Below, piece by piece: positions 20,420 through 20,476 of a DNA stretch of 20,476 nucleotides. The first letter of the stretch is position 1; each line of letters starts with the position of its first letter. A model generated the notes under the pieces. That model saw only the letters and a program-made list of their open reading frames with translations. It searched no databases and had not been told where the DNA came from. The stretch covers positions 1 through 20,476 of IMG/VR virus record IMGVR_UViG_3300025570_000150. One strand, written 5' to 3'. Position numbers and translations under genes: made by a program. This DNA comes from a virus.

Positions 20420-20476
20420 ATGGCGAAAAATGAAAAGAAAACCATTACTGTTAATGACGTAGAGCACAACATTGAA
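20420..20476 (+). CDS. Start of a small conserved phage gene (partial)
   Basis: Nineteen codons to the window edge, reading MAKNEKKTITVNDVEHNIE. The ATG follows AAAGGAGACTTATA, a strong ribosome-binding site. The opening 'KTITVNDVEHNIE' resembles small phage proteins of the DUF6447 type as I recall them, but the fragment is too short to be sure. Confidence 0.6.
   Translation, partial: MAKNEKKTITVNDVEHNIE

Overview
The window looks like part of the genome of a tailed double-stranded DNA phage, most likely a short-tailed (podovirus-like) phage of a marine, AT-rich bacterium; an alphaproteobacterial or SAR11-type host would fit, but the host is an inference from gene content and style only. There is a clear split between a leftward block of small accessory genes (about 1-3600) and a rightward block of virion genes (4513 to the end).

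Left block, minus strand: a partial gene at the very edge, a gp88/DUF7227-like protein, and a series of small unrecognised genes, three of them very short (34, 46 and 63 residues). Two near-identical promoter cassettes (-35 TTGACA, 17-base spacer) at 2049-2077 and 2721-2749 drive two small operons. A further pair of genes (3119-3588) has its own promoter-like site and a strong intrinsic terminator. An AT-rich stretch with direct repeats (2750-3000) separates them.

Centre, 3000-4512: the most unusual part. The segment 3001-3648, with two intact genes and their terminator, has a decayed copy in inverted orientation at 3697-4246. The copy has lost its reading frames but keeps blocks of 14-23 bases, and it has gained a good promoter-like sequence on the plus strand. 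The next 260 bases hold several palindromes and a pair of divergent sigma70-type promoters whose -35 boxes lie in one palindrome. The rightward one places its predicted start at the ATG of the terminase small subunit, so that mRNA is probably leaderless.

Right block, plus strand: terminase small subunit, five small mostly lysine-rich proteins and one acidic helical one, terminase large subunit, portal, a gene overlapping the portal end out of frame, an acidic structural-type protein, a structured leader, scaffold, major capsid protein, an intrinsic terminator, a tiny basic protein, tail adaptor, tail nozzle-like protein, a 1529-residue tail fibre ending in a peptidase S74 chaperone, a 116-residue accessory virion-type protein, a holin-like membrane protein and the start of one more gene. 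The order is that of a packaging and morphogenesis operon: terminase docks on portal, scaffold and capsid build the head, adaptor and nozzle make the short tail, and the fibre binds the host.

One signal runs across the whole window. By eye, GATC and GGCC are absent and GCWGC occurs once in the first 19.85 kb, which suggests selection against restriction sites. All three reappear within the last 620 bases. This points to recent acquisition (or a misjoin) of the right end. The distal tail fibre also looks mosaic.
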